A stretch of DNA of 64,000 nucleotides from Phytopythium helicoides (taxonomy: Eukaryota > Oomycota > Peronosporomycetes > Pythiales > Pythiaceae). Each line of letters opens with the position of its first letter. The first letter of the stretch is position 1. The DNA is taken from positions 868,001 through 932,000 of the forward strand of contig JANFNE010000006.1 in the NCBI GenBank assembly GCA_024867545.1, in the 5' to 3' direction. Position numbers and translations under genes: made by a program. The notes beneath the pieces are model-generated. The model searched no databases, was not told where the DNA came from, and saw nothing but the letters and a program-made list of their open reading frames with translations. This document shows positions 52,401 through 56,710 of this stretch, one piece after another.

Positions 52401-53813
52401 AAAGTGTCTCGCACAGCAACTGCTGATGCAGGTGGCGGCTATACGTGGACTGTTACTTTCAACGATGTCGGAGATGACTTTAACTTGCAGCCTGCTGCGA
52501 GCAATAGCCTTACATGCGCGACCGATATCAATGTCGCCCCACAGTGCAATGGAGCTGCCTACACTGTTACAACAACAAAAGTCACCGCCGGTGTCAGCAA
52601 CTCGGTCTGTTCAAGCGTCGGTCAGGTAATCCCCGCAGTCGGCGCACTCAACACGGGTCAGCTCTACTACGTCCGCGTGTTTGCGTACAATAAGATCGGT
52701 TTTTCACTCCCGGCACTGGCTGCGAGTCCACAGAAACCTATGGTGGTGCCAGGTGCACCGACAGGTGTCACGCTACAGGTTTCGTCTGTTTCGGAGCTCG
52801 TGGTGCTTTTTAGCCCACCCGACGATAACGGAGGTGATGCTGTGACGGCGTACCAAGTGCAGTGGGCTCTGGACAATGCCTTCTCTAGCGGAACGGGAAC
52901 GCAGCTTGTGACGTTGCTGAGTGGTGGCGCACCCTACAGCAGTGTCATCACGGGCCTCGTCAAGGGAACTCCGTATTACGTGCGTGTTCGCGCCAGGAAT
53001 TCGCAAGGCTTTGGCACATACCAGCCGTCATCACCAACATCACTGAACCCGCACACGACACCTGGTGCGCCAACGCTTGTCACTCTAGGCGTAACGTCGT
53101 CCACCATGCTGACGGTGCAATGGAGCGTTCCGGACGACGACGGTGGCGACTCGCTTACGGGCTTCGTGGTGCAGTGGGATGTGTCTGCAAGCTTCGACTC
53201 GCTGTCCGTGGACGCGACAACCGCACGTATCACAGACGTGACTCAGCGCTCGTACACGATCACGCTTCTCACGAGTGGTACGAGCTACTACGTGCGCGTG
53301 TTTGCATCAAACCGCGCGGGCTCTGGTACTCCACAGACGTCGTCTCCAGCCTCGCTCGTGCCCGTCAACACGCGACCTGGCAAGCCACACACGCTGACAG
53401 CCGCAGCCACAGGCAACACTGGGGAGCTGAGCATCTCGTGGCAGCTTCCGCGCGTGCCCGCACACCTCATGCCGTGCGGTGGCACCCAGCTCGTTCCGCA
53501 GAGCTGCCCTGTGTTCGGCGGTGTTGACGTGGTCTTCGGCGGGTCGGCCTTCGAGAGCTACCTGGTGCAGTGGTCTCGCTCGAGCGACTTTGCCGGCTAC
53601 GACTGGCGCAGCGTCGTGACGGCCTCGGCCCTCCTCACGGGGCTCGACTCGGGCGTGACGTACTTCGTGCGCGTGCTCACGGTCAACGCCGAGGGCCTCA
53701 AGTCGGATTTCTGTGCCAAGGCCAACAGCGGCGGCTACCTCTGCCCCGACCGGCTCGTGCTGCTCGACGGCTCCATCGTGTCCGGCGGCTTGGTCTCGGC
53801 CACCGTGCTGTAG
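31470..53813 (+). CDS. Giant secreted FN3/beta-module repeat protein (about 7,447 aa)
   Basis: One uninterrupted 22.3-kb frame. I start at the ATG of MRRWLVGALCCAPGVAG, a good signal peptide; an in-frame ATG at 31272 would bury it. By eye there are about 15 FN3-like domains (a PPxxV start, a GG..I..Y.V.WD core, then GL..G..YYVRV.A.N). There are about 35 copies of a roughly 100-residue module. It runs G-(S/T)-F-x-L-x-F-x-G-x-x-T, a helix with V..AL..L, V.V.R, then GYxWxVTF and GD.P.L (for example 37,860, 47,690 and 51,320). I do not recognise this module. Two arrays of a 13-residue (N/D)E(I/V)Q repeat lie at 39727 and 46424. No membrane segment or GPI signal is seen at the C-terminus, so it is likely secreted or wall-associated. 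An adhesion or matrix role is inference. The GC content is high at both ends and lower in the middle. Confidence 0.88.
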   Translation: MRRWLVGALCCAPGVAGRLFSPQDVPGPPQQLLVTNENASALRVQLLPPEQVKAEGVNGAPVLGYKVEVARRVDEVQSFTVASTGPVLAGSYKMTFVNAFGSDVTACIPWNASALEFELALEELVNVDAVQVSRSAYGAVKNGYTYAITFDGDYLVRGPQPNVLTADQIGCTATQPANRVLAFEGTRVTAGVASYYPEVWQIVTQDAAGSNVLSGSFDLSIGFEGNWIPTAVTATISPGSKTAITSVSMVGKINRGDTVKIGGEEFLVHASAPFTTTQLPLDSYHVHGATNAVIYLRDTALGDVAVTSQSVSVTTYSDFTASVSASEFVKIGAWEFQVVTITASSIQLDRAWPGTTTRHITAHKKKKVTVSAAVEAADMTVALSSLPGVGSISVSRTGPTRENGFTWLVTFLSLGAKSNCPASPCLSADKVTGNQVRLRNQYGQVCSDCTVTATIAKDETLTSTLQGITGEFTPDSIVSAIETKGGVFEVQSIAVVSDADDLDGSFKVNFENTFIEYPGVVIFIDDTAADVQTKLQSLPGMGRVNVTLAPNEQFGTTWTVVFLSNIGDMPLLLVDGSALVGTNAAVFVTESTKGIEIDFEVVVDSLIPGEDYYIRAFARNTDGYGAATDTIQAYGDGALPLVSTSASYPSTPRIISTLPISGSEIQVGFVEPDNHGEPIERYTVEFATDSTFGTPAVLKVFAFNSIENDIVGTFRLQYSADFTAMLPIEVTAANLQAALNRLPTLRPVTVSRSLCVLTGEVGVSVSSFSAASNRFSTSGALTETMVGMLAAGTLIDINGNQFVIQTQPIPGSTSITVQGIFGVPSFTNQNYPLLILDTTGSEKGPFGYQWAITFSEFAELELSPMFPSLYIHSSLQSVETGLDLPNVGITDMISAVPPQHYGQFQISNDQDKCDTYTIGAPSNVQVVQLFASTTITAGSFKLQLGDQVTSCITIGNRNAKSDMKAKLEALAFIRMATVEEQRNFKVMILSGSSSSRIISFDATALEVSLISSGTGGGLADDEAAALPVGAIFRASRNPNDFSRDSCEFSVATAAVAGDNSISVINTDGCSSFADSRALQLLDLHDYKIRLWGNPPSGEWPTLQFVESAFGDGTECSAQWSPTTLNPVYGVIHSVRYEGVCALGQRGTQTIVAEAQSAIGGTFKLVHRGQETPALSFQGTTASVMRDAIEAITTPGTVNVSLSQYGAYGRAWQVTFLTNIEEADVLFIKHSRLTGQGVLISVYDTVQIFMDSSQNDLRGSFRISFNGEITEAISVAATHKKVTQELQKLASVDSVAAIGEVENQDIGVYSLQLNAVATQNSPVLTTLTFMDGRSIDPTQLMAIREELEINGNPFWIQSLTPDDITLTKPFTGTSGQITIFAGRITTRTIPLPGYIGLSYRSRVVTAISGQASFEFPGNHGFQITDFFCLGGVKYTIQAVAGTTVTTDIAYVGVSIANAVPTTYVYDNRLRTTSDWTHLVSVGDYLWIRANGVDMQRYTVTAVDPRNVDVTGTFDGEIIRGTAYRSSNGRQWSLIFRSYLGSLESLDVIPENNFRGTNAFIGAKGSSIIPPKTMHIGNPAVTQTVLLEAISQVDTAGVTYTLTFDGETTAPLQWSDTATTVQNALEALDTIDGVTVETKAYGNGFVHSVAFWGIYPDRKLPSLQALVSGATVPSHVSARVDGNNAVATSRHDNLILNDDYSFRMSAVNKKGFSTSSQIFTAQPWSVSVVPTPPTSVVLGEFHGSTWLSVNYRPPIYSGGAEVTMYRLEWDSSPSFDSSSPDYGVATIQKQYEVQYVTTSYRSATGAGGTFTLSWGGQFTSPLSFDCSADDMADALAIITGTVNIAIEPVKVRRVQASWGYTWRITFQHNPGDLSPLVADGKRLTGDFPRITVDEIVNGFSDLAIGDFTREVQDVYTDSKTKLSGWFKLQLEGKVTESISVSSTALELQQALQAITESYSIKVTKSWRNAAMNNAVWSVTFAYLSGEDLVGAGNVFMMLLADSSLSGTASSARVAGKISGTDPFRYTLTGLRPGVQYYLHAMAYNEEGFGSATSPMSTAITCGQPDPPALVSASVKDETSLSIRWSASSNDGGCPVTKYKVEWYRDPGTFEEQTVTTSAGKGLPEIQQLINFADTDSLTGNFKLSFRGESTQNIAWNALATGPNSIKDQLERLSSVGTVGVTRDMSKRVVDGLLVTAVTATTTTTITVDGSSTVSLDQSGLTAGMTIWIAGYELTIQTLQPQATTFTVDTPIAVSVPVPVFQKAYGFVWSITFLAGHVGPQPLIAVSTSDNWGGNNPGIYVESIQKGLQPISGTFKLAFASGGLSDTTFPLDYNVSEVGLQSALESLVTVGNVHVSRSANGYGYNWIVTFLTEFANDMSLLVVDGTELHGPSARISVARTNAGSQPELYCEKSGLAGTPVEIGVPGSLEYNITGLTTGMKYGVRVRAYNQEGYGGAKYISPAYEVPRAAPGPPNNVVLVVLSSRLIKVRWSEPNSNGGSAISSYLVQWDTTSSFQNAASPNYDLQRTLSIGSGASGPFFVNIPALTRANYFVRVYAVNDQGKSVAAVPTPTSTIPFDQTPGKPETPVAKVLSSYAILVTWEASSIEKTYFGGDGGLSITQYMIEWDSSSKFDSPAAFGLVLGTERSYIIGGDDPLTGVRSDVLTPETTYFVRITAFNAKGAGSPIATVPASVLVTNQPPTEPQDLELAVITSTSVQATWKNPKFDGGLSLKAYHLEWDEQEDFTSGESSSITIPIVREMQSVIVRSDVVNEEQLIDATVEVTNEEQMVRTVFTGVDEVQVIQTTNDQVLDEIVSVTTSAQDINERQELRLDADDINEIQAVRTTTPEVLEVQSIQVGASRINEIQTITLSLPGVASDPTVIGGTFSLTFDSRLCTYCTLPKTYERSNDLLASLQDSSPTSGAATVKSALDALSNIDSVTVTRTDSSSNGDLTYVYSITFSGDAVTGDVLELSIDSALTKTVNGVTSTFASIPTTATEFRKGNEVLYDASSVFSVTYTCESYSGPAETTGVSAECTPSTSDRLCTSCVTAFDSSTSIFTVTTDFTGQSIVGSKMQVGPCSFEVGSVSTTTLTIATGDVGMLCSSFSQQTLPLFKAKQFVASVPVKSSATQPLVGSSVQSLLNAVINSVTVTATQTISTTFVGTVYAVTFRRRSGTLPLLICGSSAIMLTNSAGSKSCTVSRTTIGSTISGSFSLALTVETDPTTSLSTGAIPWDASEAQMKAALESVIVINTGEQVFGTVNVKRTVYSETGNKWSGGFTWQIEFTSRRGNIPRMTMDSTSLVDADPATTTAPNIPSVAIEDYTNPLNPSAGSRDGNQITGTMTFAFRGVTSANVYDLSTQILPATVNSQITDTAFANFLVTNLGIPSITVTRSQATQAGGFTWTIEYSDQSTGGDVELLQIPITALVATNVRAQVVETRKGNQLGGTFQLTFNGDSTGPILFSADKTAVQAQLNSLSSIKPSSVLVDRQGPLDTGNVQVQSYKWLITFYSSVWADPTSDHSSGIAGNWKGARASWTDVWPDTGYSKAWGRHVGPMDSIGLSINCVKDGLTTTANDNSQDCRVGVVRAGVGPIKGTFKITLDTSTLAPHMSVKSLVTSGDIAHNAWATRAESGASGASVEEILEGMANIGDVSVSRSVVDPQTGGYSWTVTFLRDAYGTLGCEEVEYSSTGARLCNSPGDVPTMTALGAGLSGSNPVATVCGASVGGTCFAGIVLNGQILRGYFTAFEVQGDPGLDSLFYLLPTCDPTVTTSCSNIQTLTVDQARSATVITQYLLPQDSFTLAGYSSCVFTATTVTATAVSVSTTTCATMAPAGLTSLGLTILLPWNAAADTVTRVLQGSMLGRKVSVQRTVQGKYGEMSWLVRFISNPGFTPLGAGNIAAIVPVFSPEVTTTNTVTVSVTEVTSGSRGLSGSFLIDFHSTYGPRQVAFNEAPERLMRKINEMNTIGRVTVDRFEYPSTATGCTSSACSGGWEGQPVSNSGTRGGYRWRVRFMKVTGEYGGLTFPSGSGNVGPLSVMLSTLQGNQRSIDVTTSKAGSTPITGMFTLNTSTKATPPLQYSSSADAVTQGIESMRLYGDVDVTQSYYVTQQIPNAIALVTKDGTTAGITGVDDISQFISPGDVFRIGYVGADNLVGSNGDWPFTKDITTSQVVVSALSPVVLASVPATTEQLYPGMSLRIDGQLYTVQHSGQEIQQVTVSVPIANWDSAVIASVFTLSLTSGSSVLTTACLAFNAQASDVQAQLNSFPGANVKVVRSGPIITETSTKKGYSYTVYFGGSGTAGDVGTLRFSTSGCTAMPNGVVVTGNVAVTQHGGAIGHQQLTFATDSGQVVDSSGYFKLSLGALTSNCLRWGVTDYDLQNEIETNLGTGDVIVTRQGNGESVTEVQRLRMTSSSEVTSGNTGLFQLMLTIEGEVVTTSCLNYGISAADLQAALNSLTTFGAVGDHINVTRTGDGTSSWGFGYEYLVSFRGPISGGFSRVLGNMLPIEVINIGASPCAPVVGGNPALIIETVRDGSPGYKYDIFFLDYNSAITPQMTLLDERSLPCGTNWIQNGGSVRKALIEQITSGGSPETQVLTVKSPSAGTSVKFNFGGQTTAACLNVNVPAADVQTALTALSTIGTDGVVVTREAQPVIAPGGYIYKITFVGDSVTGNVPPIQLDYTGCVAPTGASDISIATETEGGLRPGSFALSEYYHGESPGTHVAYAVSQLFSVMQEQFEIQQVAVKNSANDIATATGTFKITYKGTSSVPIPWNADEDTLQSALLDLIVTGGAAQNAGAIIVTRRVDAVVAPNGFLYTIYFSGNVVAGNLDQISAAASDYVDFHSGSVVVTTIRDGVNGALALQKQMIPLASATSVTTAAAYVAGDDALSIFKVNGFFWTIKFTSTIGDVPKLGAQPDTLTAQLAVVDNFVQGSASNSFLVTNLLPGITYYAHVAASTDIGIGPFSAPVVPVTPSSAPSAVQNVAAGYALFVPEVQEVRLAATHITEIQAIATSAASIPEVQTLRTSAAPDTCFDNDCIGGKFAFRVPTIQTITITSDATLSAGEFQIGFIRKVASLATPGTFATVGGNAAVVKTAALSYSASASDVELALLTLDALEQGDIVVTRDGDGTADYDYGYIYSITFVGNNVAGETEVLEVFTNGNCVPACAPFANGGVNYAIGIGINSGLAMGTDTAVQEVVVSASKPLVAGSYKLSFDHLGAIKTSSCIQFDAPARSESGADLSTMESILTAMDNIDKVYVTRISDSTRAPNGYIYRIFFYGNGVYGDVNRMTAVMTGCTAFQTQESNVLTTNGVNGNVAVNMVDAGGFNPTNTFVDPTTATADNLEADLDRLPVFGSVLVSQSLIDEQGGYLWTIAFKDSEGNLPPFICAVDAAFTAMPGAACETETLTDGNTLSGSFVVEASAPVAFDASAADMKSALEAMDWVGTVQVTRSGPSAQNGYAWTITFLDYVGDVPALMITSSLVGTGTNVLVTEIRKGNSIGGSFSLAYLDSVTAQIKWNAPATAADSGGDGSSVQEKLESLAVIGALHVERSAVDHEGGYSWQITFLDNTLNPGDLPLLRANTTTLSGEGVVGFTREVVKGSNAVGDQLWLSFDPPELDNGSPITRYRVRWDTSNTFAASPAEYYITDATTLYQTQRIITRAPSLAWSSIMPPVIPEVQRLTLTNTATAGNTFTLAFRGQTTSAFTIGTSTANNLQSALAALSAVGGVVVTPVAGGDGTTIISPGSAFLVTFTVVQGMLPLLQSSAPTTVAVSRQQAGSTNFRKKVMVFTCTSTAIATDEITITAGSATQVVTGDATLTAIEDVLIALFNTEADGISVIASGGTQTTLCASSPAEITVTLHQVYGDVVLTLASSTGNAVIANVASKSIDGVYNVQPDAKMSGTFQVGYGGVYTRALNAESTADQVRYALEDLSTINTVGVVREPSYQPLDGKVDVMNGQIYVTCSAGETCDFASGAYGLPGDFIRIGGSWYTVRVDDFSLALHSTRLYLGDINGHETGYAGASQTGVRVYEWSKGYIWTVTMLRVPTLTYLRAKVPRLYPLDADVRITGNACTKCYYLPNGTNRQLTMGQQYFLQVDAYNEHGKGVSILPPVSATPSQVPNAPANVDLTVVSGTQLEVFFSPPALATTNVSPNFNNDISSYIVQWDVTSVFKHGLPVCTNCAVSLSGSNVLTTSTGSLVSSRMTVGTKFTVADDSCVLEVAQAIVGLTVIVKANHGCASFSGKTYALYYFTFEPAVISGTLLAGSPPYRYLISQLSTATTYYVRVAAVNSVPVQQIALDGNPPNNRKWSYPLSATTKDKVPDPPISVTLVPFSGTSFQIQIQPPTRDGQGSDGAAITNYWIDIDTVSTFDSAAKQAPLEIAASTIPALMAGTTGSPLIYTATGLTNGVRYFVQVKAKNSIGYSRATLAPSPLAPTRSPDPPVNVKVSTVTTSSLPIQRATVTWQRPVSNGGLPISSYKVEWWRGDASRSEVQVIELKWTTRPAAAPFTLSFSGIQTSSMPFDVAPENMRSALMNIMPQVVGHITISRSTVNVQFGYQWSVTFASSAVNPGDQPMIRIHLDAVAVSAGVTGTVTEITPGVAVPSVVDYPGTREIQLLVVSHAAATVGGFFRFSFKGSAWSSYIPVTSTADIVQQCLQQLPTLGQVSVTSSQATSVTRVWMITFISVVGNAPALTVDSSKVTPATAFVGVKDGDNAVDNDGRPCLPGADAQWCLGRSWTGFSAGVASAAKIGEQAVDYSFYETIDANTLTYTITGLTPGLTYYISVTAKNALGLGPRMRSSPSTIAPPVQVPQPPTNVAVDVNFGVATQLKAIWDAPTSDGGAAVWMYRIEYDPSPLFKNRGQQDVWCPTSPTPAVWRIQTSRTSTATVNGVTSSVGDAILNGYFNLVLTRQNRVLTTEPIPWNAVATSAEEAGGTPANSDVFCTPCSSCADTCQSASTFPFRRRELSGSMQSKLEYLSTITSGVKVSRTATADAGGGYTWTVTFNDVGDDFNLQPAASNSLTCATDINVAPQCNGAAYTVTTTKVTAGVSNSVCSSVGQVIPAVGALNTGQLYYVRVFAYNKIGFSLPALAASPQKPMVVPGAPTGVTLQVSSVSELVVLFSPPDDNGGDAVTAYQVQWALDNAFSSGTGTQLVTLLSGGAPYSSVITGLVKGTPYYVRVRARNSQGFGTYQPSSPTSLNPHTTPGAPTLVTLGVTSSTMLTVQWSVPDDDGGDSLTGFVVQWDVSASFDSLSVDATTARITDVTQRSYTITLLTSGTSYYVRVFASNRAGSGTPQTSSPASLVPVNTRPGKPHTLTAAATGNTGELSISWQLPRVPAHLMPCGGTQLVPQSCPVFGGVDVVFGGSAFESYLVQWSRSSDFAGYDWRSVVTASALLTGLDSGVTYFVRVLTVNAEGLKSDFCAKANSGGYLCPDRLVLLDGSIVSGGLVSATVL
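39727..40068 (+). repeat. Nine tandem 13-residue (N/D)E(I/V)Q repeats in the giant protein
   Basis: Units of 13, once 14, residues follow one another: REMQSVIVRSDVV, NEEQLIDATVEVT, NEEQMVRTVFTGV, DEVQVIQTTNDQVL, DEIVSVTTSAQDI, NERQELRLDADDI, NEIQAVRTTTPEV, LEVQSIQVGASRI, NEIQTITLS. The unit resembles the single EVQ strand that precedes many of the 100-residue modules. Confidence 0.85.
46424..46540 (+). repeat. Second 13-residue EVQ/EIQ repeat array in the giant protein
   Basis: Three units, PEVQEVRLAATHI, TEIQAIATSAASI and PEVQTLRTSA, share the 13-residue register of the array at 39727 and again sit between an FN3-like linker and a module. Confidence 0.75.
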
Positions 53814-53948
53814 TTGTCGTTCCATTATTTCACTTTTCACCCAATGAAATCCGCCTTCTGCCCTTCTTTTCAGCCAGTCAGACCTATTCTCCCCCTCCAA
53901 CATGACCGCCGCACCACTTCCACCAAGGCGCTCTCGACGTCGGCCGCC

Positions 53949-54835
53949 ATGTCGCGCAAGGGCCGCGCCAAGGAGAACGTGGCGGGCGAGCGCTACGACT
54001 CGAACGCCGTGCAGCTGGACCCCGCGGCGGCCGCGCGCCTGGCTGCGGCCAACCGGCAGCGCGGCCCCGCGGGCGGCATGCCCGACCTCATGAGCATGAT
54101 GGGCGGCGGCGGCGGCGGCATGCCCGACATGGCGCAGATGATGGAGATGATGAAGGGAATGGGAGGGATGCCAGGCATGGGAGGGATGCCGGGCATGCCG
54201 CCCATGCCCATGGTGCCCGTGCTGCCCAAGATCCTGTATCCGTACGGGCTGGCGGAGGGCACGCCTGTGGAGCGCTTCTTCACCTTCTACCCGGCCTACA
54301 TCAACGCCAACAAGACGGTGCAGCAGGGCCGACGCATCCCCAAGGAGCTCGCGTGCGAGGACCCCATCGCCGATGAAATGTCCGAAGTCTGCACGTACCT
54401 CAAGCTCCCACACGCGCTCGAGGTGGGGATGGAGACTGCAGCGCAACATTGTGGAGCTGGAGACTAACGCGCATGTGGGGATGGTAACAGCCTGGGAAGA
54501 AGTACGCGCGTGACTGGGCCGTAACCGGCCGCATCCGCGTGCGCCTCGTACGGGAAGACGGCACCCCCGAAAACCCGGACTACCCAACGCGTGAGTCTCG
54601 CGCGTTGCTGTTGCGGCTGAATTGACGGTCACAAGTTGACTGAGCGAGGCTGTGTGTCCACGTAACAGGCAAGCACCTGATGCTCAAGATGGCCGAGCTC
54701 ATCCCCAAGCTGCAGTCGCGCAAGCTGCGGCTCGAGAAAGAGGCCGAGGAGGCACGTCAAGCCGTGAGCGCCAGCGGCGCCGGCACGGCCGCTACTAGCA
54801 GCAAGAAGAAGGGCAAGAAGAAGGGTCGCAGATAA
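53949..54835 (+). CDS. SRP19: Signal recognition particle 19 kDa subunit with Met/Gly-rich N-terminal extension
   Basis: SRP19 binds the SRP RNA and helps load SRP54 for co-translational ER targeting. Three exons (53949-54422, 54491-54590, 54669-54835) give 246 aa. The core starts at RFFTFYPAYINANKTVQQG, with the RRIPKELACEDP RNA-binding motif. It continues across the first intron (KKYARDWAVTGRIRVRLV) and the second (PTRKHLMLKMAELIPKLQ). The tail is basic (SSKKKGKKKGRR), as in eukaryotic SRP19. The first intron has a GACTAAC branch site. The roughly 100 residues before the core are unusual: an RNA-binding-like basic start, then a Met/Gly/Pro-rich segment (GGMPDLMSMM, MEMMKGMGGMPGMGG) reminiscent of the SRP54 M-domain tail. 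Only 135 bp separate this ATG from the stop of the giant gene, so the promoter is very short. Confidence 0.92.
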
Positions 54836-55139
54836 ACGCACAACCGCCGATGCGCCTATCGCATTGTTGCCGGTAACACGATAGCAGCATGAGTCTTGTA
54901 CTTCCCATCGTGTGCTCAGGACCAGCAACGTGCTATTTGCTGGCAGACACGAGGGATGAGGCTGCAACTGCAAGTCCAGCACCATCAACTCGTCATCTTG
55001 ATCGATCGATCAGTAGAGCACTTTGTATTGTTTTTCGTGTATCCTCGAGGGTGAGGGAAGATTGGCAAACTGGTGTGTTTCTCGAGCTCGCTAGTTTTGC
55101 GGAGGCTTTTGCTTGCCCCATCATTTTCAGCATGACACT
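54836..55139. other. Intergenic between convergent SRP19 and twinfilin
   Basis: 304 bases, 3' end to 3' end. No gene is seen. The stretch presumably holds both 3' UTRs. Confidence 0.5.
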
Positions 55140-56457
55140 TTACGCGTGCGAGATTGTAGGGGGTCCACGGCCACGGCCACGTCCTCGACCTCGACCAGGA
55201 GCAGCCGGGCGAGCAAACTCCTTTGGTTTGAGCTCCTCCTCCGTCTTTGGAGGTGCTAACTCCGCCCGAATATCCTCGACGACCGACTTTGGGTTGTTGA
55301 CCTCGACCTATCATAGCAAGTGTAGGATGTGGTCACCAACAGATAGTCCATCAGCATCAAGGAGTGCGTTCATACCGTCTTCTCGAACTCGATTCCAATT
55401 TCAGAGGCAGCCGCTAGCACGGTCGCCTTGCAGGTCGAGTACACCATCTTCTGACGGACCGGCGCGTCCTCTGGGCAGACGTAGAGAAACACTGACGGTG
55501 CGTGCCATGAGAATCGTCAGCGACTTATATGGCAACAGTTCGCTTCTCACGCTTTACCGAGGGTGGCCTTGGATGCAACTGCGCCGTCTCCGCATCGGTA
55601 CGCGACAAAGCTGGGATTGCGCTGGTCCACGACGTCCGCCACCTCGTGCAAGTCGATGCGCTCCAAGCTCTTGACGACCTCCACGCTCTCATCCTCGGTG
55701 TTGAGTTTCTGTCAGCGAGCATATCGACACAAAGGTAGTTAGCGTCGCCAGCCGCGCGAGCCTTGTTGCAGGAAGAATCTTGCCATGGCGACCCAGTCGA
55801 ACTTGCCGTCACGGAATAGCGCGAGCTTCTCGCGCAGGTTCTGCGAGATGGCGAAGGGGATGACGCCCATGGCGCTCGACTTGACGTTCGTGTCTCTCTC
55901 GAGCAGCGCCGTCTCCTTGAGCAGCCGCTCCGACTCGGACAGCGGCGCGTCCTCCGTCTGCTTCTTCTTGGCGTTGAGGAAGCTCTCCCACGTGACCTCG
56001 CTCTGCGCGAGCACCGCCAGTGCGTTAGATCCCAGCGCCTCACCCCAACGACCAGATAGACAGCCCGGCGCACCAGCTCGGTGGCGTGGAACTCTCCGGC
56101 GAAGTAGTTCATGCCTAGCTGCTTCTTGAGCGACTCGCGCGAGGACGAGTAGAGCATCTTGTCGCGCACGTTGGCGCTCTCGGGCACAAAGGCCAGCAGC
56201 ACCCAGCGCAGCGCCGCCACGTTCACGTCCAGGCACAGCAGCACGAACGCCGCCTCGTCGGCGCGCAGTGCGCAGGGCCCCTCGCCGCTCGTCAGCTGCG
56301 CGCAGTCGGCGCGCGCGTCGGCCGTCGCGGGCGCCACGCCCGCCAGCGCGAACGCCTCGCCCTCCACGCGCGCCTTGACCAGCCGCACGCGCCCGCTCTG
56401 CGCGTCGGCGAACGCGCGCTCCAGCTCGGCGCTCAGCAGCAGCAGCGCGCGCGCCAT
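55140..56457 (-). CDS. Twinfilin (tandem ADF-homology actin-binding protein)
   Basis: Twinfilin binds actin monomers and capping protein and regulates filament turnover in the cytoplasm. Five exons (56074-56457, 55784-56002, 55558-55708, 55376-55491, 55140-55307) give 345 aa, the usual twinfilin length. The first ADF-H domain ends with WVLLAFVPESANVRDKMLYS. The second runs from MGVIPFAISQNLREKLALF through LNTEDESVEVVKSLERIDL to FLYVCPEDAPVRQKMVYSTC. The tail is an RG repeat (APGRGRGRGRGRGPP) in place of the usual KR-rich capping-protein motif. The second intron is GC-AG. All other introns are GT-AG with CTAAC-like branch sites, and all phases agree. The gene lies 253 bp from the divergent cysteine-rich copy B. 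Confidence 0.9.
55709..55783 (-). other. GC-AG intron of twinfilin
   Basis: On the minus strand the 75-nt intron starts GCAAGA, has GCTAAC about 30 nt before its end, and ends GACAG. Removing it joins FDWVAM to KLNTEDESVEVV in phase 0, as the ADF-H fold requires. No GT donor nearby keeps the frame. Confidence 0.75.
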
Positions 56458-56710
56458 GGCGATCTGCGGAGAAGGGGGAAGTGCGCGTGGTGACGCGCCG
56501 TCACTCGCGCGGGGGGCCGGCGGCTTCAAGGTGCGCTTGACATGGTTGAAGTTGGTGCTGCGACTGACCGACGGCGACCTTCAGGCCGATCGGTTTCGGG
56601 TGCAAAGCTCACGGAGCGCCGCTCACGCGCCGGCAGGCGATAAATGTGGAGAGAGTTGCGTTTGACTTTCTCCTGAATCCATCAACACGCGGTGTTGGCA
56701 GCGCAGTGAA

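Noticed and set aside
31470..53813. Horizontal transfer of the giant gene, suggested by its lack of introns and lower GC middle
   Set aside because: The GC-rich ends match the neighbours, FN3-rich giant proteins are eukaryotic in style, and no mobile element or boundary repeat flanks it.
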